Positions 53,380 through 62,166 of a stretch of DNA of 64,000 nt are shown piece by piece (the stretch's first letter is position 1; each line of letters starts with the position of its first letter). The DNA comes from an uncultured Chlorobiota bacterium (lineage in GTDB: Bacteria > Bacteroidota > Ignavibacteria > UBA10030 > UBA6906). A program made the translations under genes and the position numbers. The DNA is taken from positions 186,001-250,000 of the forward strand of contig CAADGV010000007.1 of NCBI GenBank assembly GCA_900696645.1. The letters are read 5' to 3'. The notes under the pieces are model-generated. The model did no database searches. It was given only the letters and a program-made list of their open reading frames with translations, and was not told the origin of the DNA.

Positions 53380-54402
53380 ATGTCTCTGGATACTGAAAGC
53401 GCCGCGGCTTTTTCCGGCCTTATTGATCTTGCCTCCGAACGATTGGGCGGCAAAGCGCTGATTGCAAGTGACGAATTTTTTGCCGAAAAGCAAAATCTCC
53501 TGAAGCCCGGCCGCGGTATTTTCATACCGGACAAATACACTGATCGCGGCAAGTGGATGGACGGGTGGGAATCACGCCGAAAGCGTACGCCGGGACATGA
53601 TTGGTGCATTGTCAAGCTTGGATTCGCAGGAATCATCAAGGGCGTCGATATCGATACGAATCATTTTGTCGGAAATAGTCCGGCTTATGCTTCGATTGAA
53701 GCATGCAGTACCTTGGGCGATCCATCGAGCGAGTTGTTAGCCGGCCCCGGGACGCAATGGTTTGAAATTCTGCAAAAGTCGCCGCTTCGCCCCGGCGTAC
53801 AGAATCTCTTTGCAGTTGCAAACGACATGGTGTGGACTCATGTTCGTCTCAACATCTTTCCCGATGGCGGTGTCGCCCGGCTAAGAATTTATGGAGATGT
53901 TATTCCCGATTGGAACAGCTTGAAGCAAGGGGAACTGATCGACCTTGCATACATTGGCTCAGGCGGAAAGGTTGTAGCTGCGAGCGACATGTTTTTCGGT
54001 AAGAAAGAGAATCTCATTATGCCCGGACGGGCTGTTAATATGGGAGATGGCTGGGAGACGAAACGCCGCCGCGGGCCGGGTCACGATTGGGTAATTCTTC
54101 AGTTGGGTGCGCCGTGCACGGTTCAGAAGATCGAGGTGGACACATGCCATTTCAAAGGCAACTATCCCGATCGATGCTCAATCGATGCGCTGTATGCTCC
54201 CGATTCCACCGTCGATGCGTTGACGTGGCTGGAGTTTCAGTGGAAGGAAATTCTTCCTCAAACAAAGTTGCAAGCTGATACCCAACACTCCTTCGAAAAG
54301 GAGTTGAAACCTCTTGATGTTTGCACGCATGTCCGGCTGAATATCTATCCTGATGGGGGAGTAAGCAGAATGCGGGTATTGGGGCGTGTTGCTTCCGAAT
54401 GA
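53380..54402 (+). CDS. alc: Allantoicase
   Basis: Hydrolyses allantoate to ureidoglycolate and urea. The 340-residue protein is the typical tandem of two similar jelly-roll repeats: ALIASDEFFAEKQNLLKPGR...GWESRRKR.PGHDW in the first and VVAASDMFFGKKENLIMPGR...GWETKRRRGPGHDW in the second. HVRLNIFPDGGVARLRIYG and HVRLNIYPDGGVSRMRVLG close each half. The OHCU decarboxylase starts 7 bp after its stop. Confidence 0.96.
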   Translation: MSLDTESAAAFSGLIDLASERLGGKALIASDEFFAEKQNLLKPGRGIFIPDKYTDRGKWMDGWESRRKRTPGHDWCIVKLGFAGIIKGVDIDTNHFVGNSPAYASIEACSTLGDPSSELLAGPGTQWFEILQKSPLRPGVQNLFAVANDMVWTHVRLNIFPDGGVARLRIYGDVIPDWNSLKQGELIDLAYIGSGGKVVAASDMFFGKKENLIMPGRAVNMGDGWETKRRRGPGHDWVILQLGAPCTVQKIEVDTCHFKGNYPDRCSIDALYAPDSTVDALTWLEFQWKEILPQTKLQADTQHSFEKELKPLDVCTHVRLNIYPDGGVSRMRVLGRVASE

Positions 54403-54409
54403 CTAAAGT

Positions 54410-54922
54410 ATGACTCTGCACGAATTCAACAGTCTCAGCAATGAGGCAGCGTTGGATGAACTATTGCGATGTTGCGGCTCACGCCGTTGGGCGAAGCAAA
54501 TGGTTGCACGACGCCCGTTTTCGACGCAGGATCAAGTGTTTGCCGCAGCCGATGAGATATGGCAGAGTTTCGCCGAATCAGATTGGAGGGAAGCTTTTGC
54601 CCATCATCCGAAGATCGGCGACGTAAAGAGTTTGCAGGAAAAGTTTGCGTCTACCGCACGCTGGGCTTCAACTGAACAAGGCGGCGTTGTGACAGCGAGC
54701 GAGGAAACTCTAAGAAGTCTCGCTGAACGAAATCAACAGTACGAAATGAAGTTTGGCTATATCTTCATAGTCTGCGCAACCGGAAAATCCGCTGAAGAGA
54801 TGCTGGCACTTCTCAATAGTAGAATGTCGAATCTTCCGGATACTGAGATTCTCGTTGCCGCCTCAGAGCAAGCAAGCATCACACGGCTCCGGCTCAAAAA
54901 ACTGTTATCAGTTGAATCGTAA
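54410..54922 (+). CDS. uraD: 2-oxo-4-hydroxy-4-carboxy-5-ureidoimidazoline (OHCU) decarboxylase
   Basis: Converts OHCU stereospecifically to S-allantoin. The 170-residue helical protein has the catalytic-histidine motif AHHPKIGD near residue 64 and the downstream NQQYEMKFGYIFIVCATGKSA block of the family. It sits 7 bp after allantoicase. Its upstream partner enzyme, HIU hydrolase, lies later in the cluster (57875-58219). Confidence 0.95.
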   Translation: MTLHEFNSLSNEAALDELLRCCGSRRWAKQMVARRPFSTQDQVFAAADEIWQSFAESDWREAFAHHPKIGDVKSLQEKFASTARWASTEQGGVVTASEETLRSLAERNQQYEMKFGYIFIVCATGKSAEEMLALLNSRMSNLPDTEILVAASEQASITRLRLKKLLSVES

Positions 54923-54958
54923 ACAAATGTCCATACATCTTCTGTAATACTGAATCCC

Positions 54959-56404
54959 ATGCAATCCAACGGACAGCGCCTTGTTGAAGTTGACGACATT
55001 CTCTCCAATCTTCGGGAAGCAAACTATGCATTTGCAGCCCGATATCCCGGCGATACAGGTTTGCGTCAACCGGTTCATACCGTGTACGGCGGGGCGCAAA
55101 TTTTCAGGTCGGATACAGCAAGAAAGTTGGGTGAAGTCGGGTTGCGTGCATTCCGTGAATATGCTCCCGATTTTGTTGTGTTTGCCCGGGCGATTCAGTT
55201 GCCGGGGTTCGAGTCGCTCCCGAAATCTGCAAAACAGATTGCGGCATTAACCGGGATGCTGAAGAATAATCCCGATAGGGTGAAACAGAAGAACCGCGGC
55301 GCTTGGCTTGCCTACACTATTTACCACCGGATAGTCGACAAACTGAAATCCGAACCGGTGGAAGATTTCAGAATTGATTTTGAGGATGGCTACGGCAACC
55401 GCGTGGACACGGAAGAGGACGGACACGCAGAGTTCATAGCGAAGGAAGTTGCAAAAGGAATGTACGAAGGAACTCTTCCTCCGTTCATCGGCATCCGCGT
55501 CAAGCCGTTGACCGAGGAACTGAAAGCCCGAAGCGTTCGAACGTTGAGCATCTTTATTTCGACCCTGGTCAGGGAAACCGGAGGGAAGCTGCCGTCAAAT
55601 TTTGTTGTGACGATCCCGAAAGTAACCATACCGGATCATGTTACTGCAATCGTAGAACTCTGTAAGAAACTCGAGCGGGAAACGGGGCTTGATTCCGGTG
55701 TGCTCAAGCTTGAGTTGATGATCGAAACGCCGCAATCGATTTTCAACGCAAAAGGAGAGTCGCATATTCCGTTGCTTGCTGAAGCAGGAGAAGGACGGAT
55801 CGTGGGGATGCATTTCGGGGTCTACGATTACACGGCTCTCTGCGAAATCACAGCCGCTCACCAAGCGATGCGCCACCCCGCATGTGATTTTGCCCGACAC
55901 ATGATGAAAGTGGCGCTTGCCCAGACCGGCATCAACATTTCCGACGGCGCAACGAACATCATGCCGGTCGGGCCTCACCGCGCTGCTGGCGGAAAAATGC
56001 TGACGCCAAAGCAACGCGCCGAGAACACGTCGGCGGTCCATCGTGCATGGAAGTTGGCTTTCGACGATACAATGCACTCACTCAAGCACGGCTTCTACCA
56101 GGGCTGGGATTTGCATCCGGCGCAATTATGCGTGCGTTATGCTGCAGTGTATTCATTCTTTCTTGAAGGACTCGACATAGCAACGCTACGCTTGAAATCC
56201 TTTATGGAGAAAGCGGCACAAGCCACACTCATCGGCGATGTGTTTGATGATGCGGCGACGGGACAAGGTTTGCTGAATTATTTCCTGCGCGGGATAAGTT
56301 GTAAGGCAATCACCGAAGAGGAAGCATCAGCTACCGGCTTAACGCTTGATGAGTTGCGCAGCAGGTCGTTTCTCAAGATACTGAACGGAAGAAGACCTAA
56401 GTAG
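54959..56404 (+). CDS. DUF6986 / HpcH-HpaI aldolase-like protein in the purine cluster
   Basis: A 481-residue protein with blocks of the HpcH/HpaI aldolase - citrate lyase - malate synthase superfamily: FRIDFEDGYGNR near residue 140 (acidic metal ligands), KLELMIETPQSIF near 262 and an acidic GMHFGVYDYTAL segment. It matches the DUF6986 group, which I recall lying beside urate-degradation genes elsewhere. Such enzymes bind 2-oxo acids such as glyoxylate. Because no ureidoglycolate lyase is present, release of glyoxylate from ureidoglycolate or onward use of glyoxylate are the best guesses. Neither is shown. Confidence 0.75.
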   Translation: MQSNGQRLVEVDDILSNLREANYAFAARYPGDTGLRQPVHTVYGGAQIFRSDTARKLGEVGLRAFREYAPDFVVFARAIQLPGFESLPKSAKQIAALTGMLKNNPDRVKQKNRGAWLAYTIYHRIVDKLKSEPVEDFRIDFEDGYGNRVDTEEDGHAEFIAKEVAKGMYEGTLPPFIGIRVKPLTEELKARSVRTLSIFISTLVRETGGKLPSNFVVTIPKVTIPDHVTAIVELCKKLERETGLDSGVLKLELMIETPQSIFNAKGESHIPLLAEAGEGRIVGMHFGVYDYTALCEITAAHQAMRHPACDFARHMMKVALAQTGINISDGATNIMPVGPHRAAGGKMLTPKQRAENTSAVHRAWKLAFDDTMHSLKHGFYQGWDLHPAQLCVRYAAVYSFFLEGLDIATLRLKSFMEKAAQATLIGDVFDDAATGQGLLNYFLRGISCKAITEEEASATGLTLDELRSRSFLKILNGRRPK

Positions 56405-56471
56405 CTTCTTTCGGCGAGCGGTTCCGGCGTCGTCTATCAGACTTCCAATGCCAGAAATGGGGCAGCAAGAA

Positions 56472-56500
56472 TTGACACCCGTCATCAGTGAAAGTACATT
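56472..56500 (+). promoter_or_regulatory. Consensus promoter for the TrpF-like - SGNH - uraH unit
   Basis: TTGACA (56472-56477), 17 bases, TACATT (56495-56500). The start of transcription would be near 56507, leaving a leader of only 8-11 bases before ATG 56515/56518. Confidence 0.75.
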
Positions 56501-56514
56501 TCCAATAGAATGAC

Positions 56515-57165
56515 ATGATGAGAACGAGAGTCAAAGTGTGCTGCATCAGCAGCATCGATGAAGCCCGGCTTGCAATCCGCTGCGGGGCTTCAGCATTGGG
56601 ACTCGTATCTGCAATGCCGAGCGGCCCCGGCCCGATTCCTGAGGAATTGATTGCCGAAATAGCCGCTGTGATTCCGCCCGGCGTAGCTTCATTCCTGCTG
56701 ACATCGAAACAGGATGCCGATTCGATTATCAAGCAACAGCGGCGGTGCCGGACGAACACTCTGCAATTAGTTGACAGAGTATCCGTTCAAACGTACCAGG
56801 AACTGAGACGGGAGTTGCCCGGCATCGGGCTCGTGCAAGTTGTTCACGTAACGGGAGAGGAATCGATTGTCGAAGCGATAACGGTATCAGAATTTGTGGA
56901 TGCAATCTTGTTGGACTCCGGGAATCAATCCCTTCCTGTGAAGGAACTTGGCGGTACGGGCCGCACGCATGATTGGAATCTCAGCAGGCAAATTGTGGAA
57001 TCCGTGAGCGTACCTGTGTATCTTGCGGGTGGCCTGAAATCTGAAAATGTGGCTGAGGCAATCAGACAAGTCCATCCTTTTGCCGTCGATTTATGCAGCG
57101 GTGTCCGTACGGATGGCAAACTTGATGAAAGCAAGCTGGCCGCGTTCTTCAACGAGATACAATGA
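56515..57165 (+). CDS. TrpF-like (phosphoribosylanthranilate isomerase family) barrel in a purine cluster
   Basis: A 216-residue TIM barrel resembling TrpF. The catalytic cysteine (VKVCCISS, canonical KICGIT) and aspartate (DAILLDSG) are kept, as are GLVQVVHV and LAGGLKSENV. The C-terminal phosphate-site motif, normally SSGVE.PGVKD, is changed to CSGVRTDGKLDES. No other tryptophan gene is near. Its promoter and the overlapping downstream genes tie it to HIU hydrolase. It may be a true TrpF moved here or an enzyme recruited for a urate-pathway intermediate. Confidence 0.75.
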   Translation: MMRTRVKVCCISSIDEARLAIRCGASALGLVSAMPSGPGPIPEELIAEIAAVIPPGVASFLLTSKQDADSIIKQQRRCRTNTLQLVDRVSVQTYQELRRELPGIGLVQVVHVTGEESIVEAITVSEFVDAILLDSGNQSLPVKELGGTGRTHDWNLSRQIVESVSVPVYLAGGLKSENVAEAIRQVHPFAVDLCSGVRTDGKLDESKLAAFFNEIQ

Positions 57166-57878
57166 GGATCATTGCTTCGGTTGGCATTCTGTCAACACTC
57201 ATATCACCTTCATTCTCCCAAAATGACAACGACAGGAATTCAGTGAATCAGCAGTCCCGAACATTTCTCGCCCTCGGCGATTCATACACAATCGGCGAGG
57301 CAGTTGCAGAAACCGAACGCTGGCCCATGCAACTCGCTTCGATTCTTAGGAAGCGAACTATCTCCATTGACGATCCCGTGATCATTGCGCGCACAGGCTG
57401 GACGACGGATGAACTGAACGCTGCAATTGATGCAAGTAATATTCGCGGTCCGTTTGATCTCGTGACGTTGCTTATAGGTGTCAACAATCAATACCGTGGC
57501 AGAAGTGCCGATGAGTACCGGGTTGAATTCAAGCAACTATTGCAGCGTGCAATCCACTTTGCAGGCGGTGCAGCATCTCATGTTATCGTCGTGTCAATTC
57601 CGGACTGGGGTGTAATGCCGTTTGCAGAAGGAAGGGACCGCAAGAAGATTGCGAAAGAGATCGATATGTTTAATGCTGTGAATTGGGAAGAATCCGTTCG
57701 GGCCCGAACTCAGTACGTTGACATTACTCCAATCTCCCGAGAAGTTGAACGGTATCCCGAACTCATCGCGTCCGATGGACTTCATCCTTCGGGTGTTCAG
57801 TACAAGTATTGGGGAGAACTTATCGAGCCGAAGGCATGTACGGCTCTCGGTATCGAGACAGAAAAGGAGAAGAAATGA
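57162..57878 (+). CDS. SGNH/GDSL hydrolase
   Basis: A 238-residue esterase-fold protein with a probable signal peptide (MRIIASVGILSTLISPSFSQ). Block I LALGDSYTIGEA holds the nucleophile serine, block III LLIGVNNQYRG the oxyanion asparagine, and block V DGLHPSG the Asp/His pair. The catalytic set is complete. It overlaps the TrpF-like gene by 4 bp and HIU hydrolase by 4 bp, so all three are one translationally coupled unit. Substrate unknown; a cluster-linked ester or amide is possible, though the export signal argues for an extracytoplasmic role. Confidence 0.85.
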   Translation: MRIIASVGILSTLISPSFSQNDNDRNSVNQQSRTFLALGDSYTIGEAVAETERWPMQLASILRKRTISIDDPVIIARTGWTTDELNAAIDASNIRGPFDLVTLLIGVNNQYRGRSADEYRVEFKQLLQRAIHFAGGAASHVIVVSIPDWGVMPFAEGRDRKKIAKEIDMFNAVNWEESVRARTQYVDITPISREVERYPELIASDGLHPSGVQYKYWGELIEPKACTALGIETEKEKK

Positions 57879-58219
57879 AGAGTCCCATCACAACACATAT
57901 TCTTGATACTGCACTGGGAAAACCTGCCGAAGGCATACCGATCGTGTTGGAGATGAAACAAGCGGATGGTGCATGGAACGAACTTGGCCGCGGCGTCTCA
58001 AACAGCGACGGACGGGTTTCGGATTTGCTGCCGGAGAATTTTCATCTTGCCGTCGGAATCTACCGGATTACGTTCCTGACAGCCGAGTATTTCAGGCTCA
58101 TGAACCGGGATAGCTTCTACCCGAGAGTCGTTGTCGAGTTTGCAGTAAAGAATGGAAGCCACTACCATGTGCCGTTGCTCTTAAGTCCGTTCGGGTACTC
58201 GACATACCGTGGGAGTTGA
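57875..58219 (+). CDS. uraH: 5-hydroxyisourate hydrolase (transthyretin-like)
   Basis: Hydrolyses 5-hydroxyisourate to OHCU. The 114-residue protein has the family start ITTHILDTALGKPAEGI with the active-site histidine, the arginine region IYRITFLTAEYF and the invariant C-terminal YRGS. ATG 57875 overlaps the SGNH stop (ATGA) and defines the start; longer frames have no support. Its product is the substrate of UraD encoded 3 kb upstream. Confidence 0.95.
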   Translation: MKSPITTHILDTALGKPAEGIPIVLEMKQADGAWNELGRGVSNSDGRVSDLLPENFHLAVGIYRITFLTAEYFRLMNRDSFYPRVVVEFAVKNGSHYHVPLLLSPFGYSTYRGS

Positions 58220-58236
58220 AGGCGCAGAGACAATCT

Positions 58237-60633
58237 CTATTGTGTAGGCGCTTCGCCCGGTGGGTTCTCCCGCATTCTTTTCTTCAGATCCTCTGTTGCA
58301 AGTACAATTACTTCGTTCGTCGCGGGCAGCGAAAACGAAGGCTCGAAAGCGTGGTTCGCAACAGCAGAAACGGCATCCTTGATCGCCAGCCATGTCGAAA
58401 GTGCCAGCATGAACGGCGGCTCGGCAACTGCTTTACTTCTGCGTATGGTATCAGGGTTGGGAACATTCTGAAGCAAATGAACCCTGAAATCCTTCGGAAT
58501 ATCCTGCACTGAAGGGATTTTGTAGGTATCAGGCGAATGCGTCAGCAAGTTCCCCTTGTCGTCCCACTTGATTTCCTCCGTTGTCACCCAGCCGTTTCCT
58601 TGAATGTATCCGCCTTCCACTTGGCCGAGGTCGATTTGCGGGTTGAGAGAATCGCCGACATCGTGCAGAATATCTGTTCGTAGAATCGTATGGTGGCCGG
58701 TGAGCGTATCAACCAACACCTCTGTGCATGCCATTCCAAACGCGTAGTAATGGAAAGGTTTGCCCCATCCCTTTGTCTTATCCCACCCGATGTCGGGTGT
58801 TTTGTAAAAACCGGTTGCGCTGAGACTCACTTGGCGGAGGTTCATCAACGGCATTGCATCGGCAAACGAAATCCGTCGGGCTGGGTGTTCGATATCGACG
58901 ATCGAATCATTTTCAAAGTGTACTGAATGCTGTGCTGTTGACGTATCGGGATTCTGTTCCGACCAGTATTGTGCGAGAGATTCAGCAATGCGGGATTTCA
59001 ATGTATCGACCGCATTCTTTACTGCCATGCCGTTCAGATCGGCTCCGGCCGACGCGGCCGTTGCAGATGTGTTCGGCACTTTCGAGGTATTGGTCGCGTT
59101 CACTTTCACTTTATCGAGATTGACGCCGAACTCAGCGGCTGCAACTTGTTGCATTTTCGTGTGCAGACCCTGGCCCATTTCCGTTCCGCCGTGGTTGACG
59201 AGTATCGTCCCGTCTTTGTAGATGTTGACAAGCGCCCCTGCTTGATTGAGAAACGTTGTTGTGAAGGAAATGCCGAATTTTACGGGGGTCAGGGCCATGC
59301 CCTTCTTCAGAAACTCGCTTGAGTTGTTGAACGCGGCAATCGCCTTCCGGCGCTCATCATATTCCGATGATGCAACAAGCTGCTCGTAGATGATGTGAAG
59401 ACGGTTGTGTTCAACCGTCTCGCCGTAATGCGTCACGTTCCGCGAATCGATTCCGTAGAAATTCTTGTGCCTGATTTCGAGGGGGTCTTGATGCAGGAAT
59501 CGGGCAACTCTGTCGATTACATGTTCAATCAACGCCATGCCCTGAGGGCCGCCGAATCCGCGGAATGCTGTATTGGACGGAAGGTTTGTCTTGCAGACAC
59601 GGGCCAGCACACTGACATTCGGGATATAATACGCATTGTCGGCATGCAGCATCGCCCGCTCCAGAATGGCAAACGAAAGATCCGCTGCGCAGCCGCCGTC
59701 GCTGTTCAGCTCGAATGTGGCTGCAAGCAGATTTCCTTCATCATCAAATCCAACTTCATACCTCGAAAGGAACCGATGTCGTTTTCCCGTCATCTTCATA
59801 TCATCATCACGGAAGAGCCGAATCTTCACCGGACGCCGCGTTGCATTACAGAGAAGCGCGGTCCAGCACGCGGTGTGGTTTGCCTGGGTCTCTTTCCCGC
59901 CAAATGCTCCTCCCATGCGGCGAATCTCAACAACCACCTCGTTCTTGGGAATGCCGAGAACCTCAGCAATCAGTGCCTGGGTTTCAGAGGGATGTTGAGT
60001 TGACGAGAAGACGTTCATCTCTCGCCCTTCGCCCAAAATGCAGAGACAGACCTGCGATTCGAGATACCAATGTTCTTGTGCTCCGGTTCGTAGTTCTCCC
60101 TTTATGCGATGTTGAGCTTTTTGCAACTCTTGGTCGGGATTGCCTCGCTGCATTGTTCGGGAAGGGCCGAGAAAACTATTCTGTGCAATCGCCTCGTCGA
60201 TTGTGAGGATTGTAGGAAGATGTTCGTACTCAATCCGGATTAGTCGTTCGGCTTCGCGTGCCTGATCCTCAGTTTCAGCTGCAATCAGAAACATCGCTTG
60301 GCCGACGCAAACGACTTCATTTTCGGCAAGGCACACTTCATCCTTGACGACCGGTCCCATCTGATTGTGTCCGGGAATATCCTTGTACGAAAGAACGGCA
60401 TGAACTCCGGGAACACATCTCGCAGCCGAAAGGTCGAATGACTTGATTCGTGCATGCGCATGCGGCGAATACACGACTCTTCCAACAAGAAGCTGCCTGT
60501 TGACGAGAATATCGTCAACATAAACAGCTTCACCGGTGACGTGCTTCGAAGCAGATTCGTGTGGCACGGCTTGCTTTACAGGTTTATTGTGGCTTTTATG
60601 CGGCGGCACCGTTCGTTTCCTTCCTGGTATCAT
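58237..60633 (-). CDS. xdhB: Xanthine dehydrogenase, molybdopterin-binding subunit
   Basis: A 798-residue subunit that oxidises hypoxanthine and xanthine to urate at a molybdenum centre. Blocks visible are AVPHESASKHVTGEAVYVDDI (N-terminal), GGAFGGKETQA (Mo-pterin site), NTAFRGFGGPQGM with the substrate arginine, GGTEMGQGLHTKMQQVAA and the late catalytic-glutamate region (KAVAEPPFMLALS). It lies on the - strand, overlaps the small-subunit gene by 38 bp and converges with uraH 17 bp away. ATG 60633 is used; a slightly later start is possible. Confidence 0.95.
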   Translation of the reverse strand: MIPGRKRTVPPHKSHNKPVKQAVPHESASKHVTGEAVYVDDILVNRQLLVGRVVYSPHAHARIKSFDLSAARCVPGVHAVLSYKDIPGHNQMGPVVKDEVCLAENEVVCVGQAMFLIAAETEDQAREAERLIRIEYEHLPTILTIDEAIAQNSFLGPSRTMQRGNPDQELQKAQHRIKGELRTGAQEHWYLESQVCLCILGEGREMNVFSSTQHPSETQALIAEVLGIPKNEVVVEIRRMGGAFGGKETQANHTACWTALLCNATRRPVKIRLFRDDDMKMTGKRHRFLSRYEVGFDDEGNLLAATFELNSDGGCAADLSFAILERAMLHADNAYYIPNVSVLARVCKTNLPSNTAFRGFGGPQGMALIEHVIDRVARFLHQDPLEIRHKNFYGIDSRNVTHYGETVEHNRLHIIYEQLVASSEYDERRKAIAAFNNSSEFLKKGMALTPVKFGISFTTTFLNQAGALVNIYKDGTILVNHGGTEMGQGLHTKMQQVAAAEFGVNLDKVKVNATNTSKVPNTSATAASAGADLNGMAVKNAVDTLKSRIAESLAQYWSEQNPDTSTAQHSVHFENDSIVDIEHPARRISFADAMPLMNLRQVSLSATGFYKTPDIGWDKTKGWGKPFHYYAFGMACTEVLVDTLTGHHTILRTDILHDVGDSLNPQIDLGQVEGGYIQGNGWVTTEEIKWDDKGNLLTHSPDTYKIPSVQDIPKDFRVHLLQNVPNPDTIRRSKAVAEPPFMLALSTWLAIKDAVSAVANHAFEPSFSLPATNEVIVLATEDLKKRMRENPPGEAPTQ

Positions 60634-62053
60634 CCCAGAATTTCAGCAGCAGATTTCGGGCAACAATACGACGAAACTCTTTGCTGCCCCGTGCGTCCGA
60701 AATGGGATTGAAATCGTTGTCAATTAAAGGCATTGTTGCCTCTATCGTTTCCCGTGTCCACGGTTTTCCTTGCAGGAATGCTTCCGCGCTTGATGAACGT
60801 TTCACACGTTCCGCCATACCCCCGTACACCAGCATGGCATTCTGAATTTGATTCGTGTCGTTAATGTCAATTCGAAATCCAGCGCTGACGGTGGAAATGT
60901 CAAGATCTTTTCGTTTAGACACTTTGTACCACTTCACGACGCTACGTTGTTTTGGTTTTGGAAGAATAATCTCCACAATCAACTCGTCGGGTTTACGGAC
61001 GGTTTTTCTGTAGCCTGTAACGAATTGGTCCAGTTCCACTTCCCGTCGTCCAGACACACGTTCCAAAACAACACGGGCGTTGTACGGAATCAGCGCCGAC
61101 AGCGTGTCTCCGATAGGGGATGCAGAACCGATGTTCCCCCCGAGAGTTGCGAGATTTCTGATTTGAAGCGAGCCGAAGACTGCGAACATGTCGGCAAGGG
61201 CCGGGAAGTCTGCTTCAACAGCGGACCACACTTCGTTGAGAACAACACCCGATCCGATGGAAAGCGATTCGCTATGATTGCGAATCGTATGCAGTTCATC
61301 AACCAGCGAAACGTCCAGCAATTGCCTCAACTGCTCATGATTCTTTGTCACTCGCAGCGCCACATCCGTTGAGCCGCCAATAATAATTGCTTTGGGGTGT
61401 TGGTGTTTCAACGTGAGTGCCTCAAGCAGAGTGCGAGGTTGAAAGTAAGTGTGATTGCTTGTCTGAATGAGGGCGGAATGCCGCGGAATGCTTTGCAGCA
61501 ATCCGGCGATTCGTATTTCATCATTTGACGAAGAATCAATTCCCTGATGAATGCAGGAACGGGCTGCAGCCTCCACTATCGGTTTGTAGCCTGTACAACG
61601 GCAGAGATTTCCGGTAAGGGCGTCATCAATAACATTCCGGTCGGGATGGTCATGATTCTTGTACAACGCAAACAACGACATGACAATACCCGGCGTACAG
61701 TAACCGCACTGGCTCCCTCCGGTGTCAACCATAGCTTGTTGCACAGGATGCAATGCGGCTTCAGTCTTCAGATTCTCAACGGTAATCAGTTGCTTTCCGT
61801 GAATCATCGGCAGGAACACAAGGCATGAATCCACCGCTTTGTAGCGGATCGTATTGCCTGCATCGAGTTCGCCAAGGACAACAGTACATGCGCCACAATC
61901 GCCTTCAGCGCAACCTTCTTTCGCGCCTTTATGTGTTGGCAGTGAACGAAGGTAGTTCAGAACAGTTGTTGTTGGAGTGACAGACGGCTTGGAAAAATCT
62001 TCGGTAACAACCTTGCCATCAAGTACAAATGAAATGGACGAACGCATCGTCAT
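60596..62053 (-). CDS. xdhA: Xanthine dehydrogenase, FAD and 2Fe-2S subunit
   Basis: A 485-residue electron-transfer subunit. Two N-terminal [2Fe-2S] domains have CAEGDCGACTVVLG and GSQCGYCTPGIVMSL...GNLCRCTGYKP. The FAD domain shows IIGGSTDVALRV and TLGGNIGSASPIGDT. It accepts electrons from XdhB and passes them to NAD+. The start may be 62053 or 62047 (second methionine). It is divergent from xdhC, with about 110 bp between for promoters. Confidence 0.95.
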   Translation of the reverse strand: MTMRSSISFVLDGKVVTEDFSKPSVTPTTTVLNYLRSLPTHKGAKEGCAEGDCGACTVVLGELDAGNTIRYKAVDSCLVFLPMIHGKQLITVENLKTEAALHPVQQAMVDTGGSQCGYCTPGIVMSLFALYKNHDHPDRNVIDDALTGNLCRCTGYKPIVEAAARSCIHQGIDSSSNDEIRIAGLLQSIPRHSALIQTSNHTYFQPRTLLEALTLKHQHPKAIIIGGSTDVALRVTKNHEQLRQLLDVSLVDELHTIRNHSESLSIGSGVVLNEVWSAVEADFPALADMFAVFGSLQIRNLATLGGNIGSASPIGDTLSALIPYNARVVLERVSGRREVELDQFVTGYRKTVRKPDELIVEIILPKPKQRSVVKWYKVSKRKDLDISTVSAGFRIDINDTNQIQNAMLVYGGMAERVKRSSSAEAFLQGKPWTRETIEATMPLIDNDFNPISDARGSKEFRRIVARNLLLKFWDDTRKETNGAAA

Positions 62054-62107
62054 TCCTCATGGAAGGTTTTCACTGTTGGTGGTGGGAAATCATCAAGATT
62101 CTAATGG

Positions 62108-62136
62108 AAACTAAACAAAATCCTCGTTACTATCAA
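62108..62136 (-). promoter_or_regulatory. Candidate promoter for xdhA-xdhB
   Basis: On the - strand TTGATA (62136-62131), 17 bases, TAGTTT (62113-62108). The -10 is a poor match. The position, about 50 bases before the xdhA start, is reasonable. Confidence 0.35.
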
Positions 62137-62166
62137 ATAGCCAGGAATCGAGTCATTCCCATCCTC

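Noticed and set aside
56515-57165. Ordinary tryptophan biosynthesis gene
   Set aside because: No trp neighbours, an altered phosphate-site motif and coupling to uraH make a plain trpF label unsafe, although it cannot be excluded.
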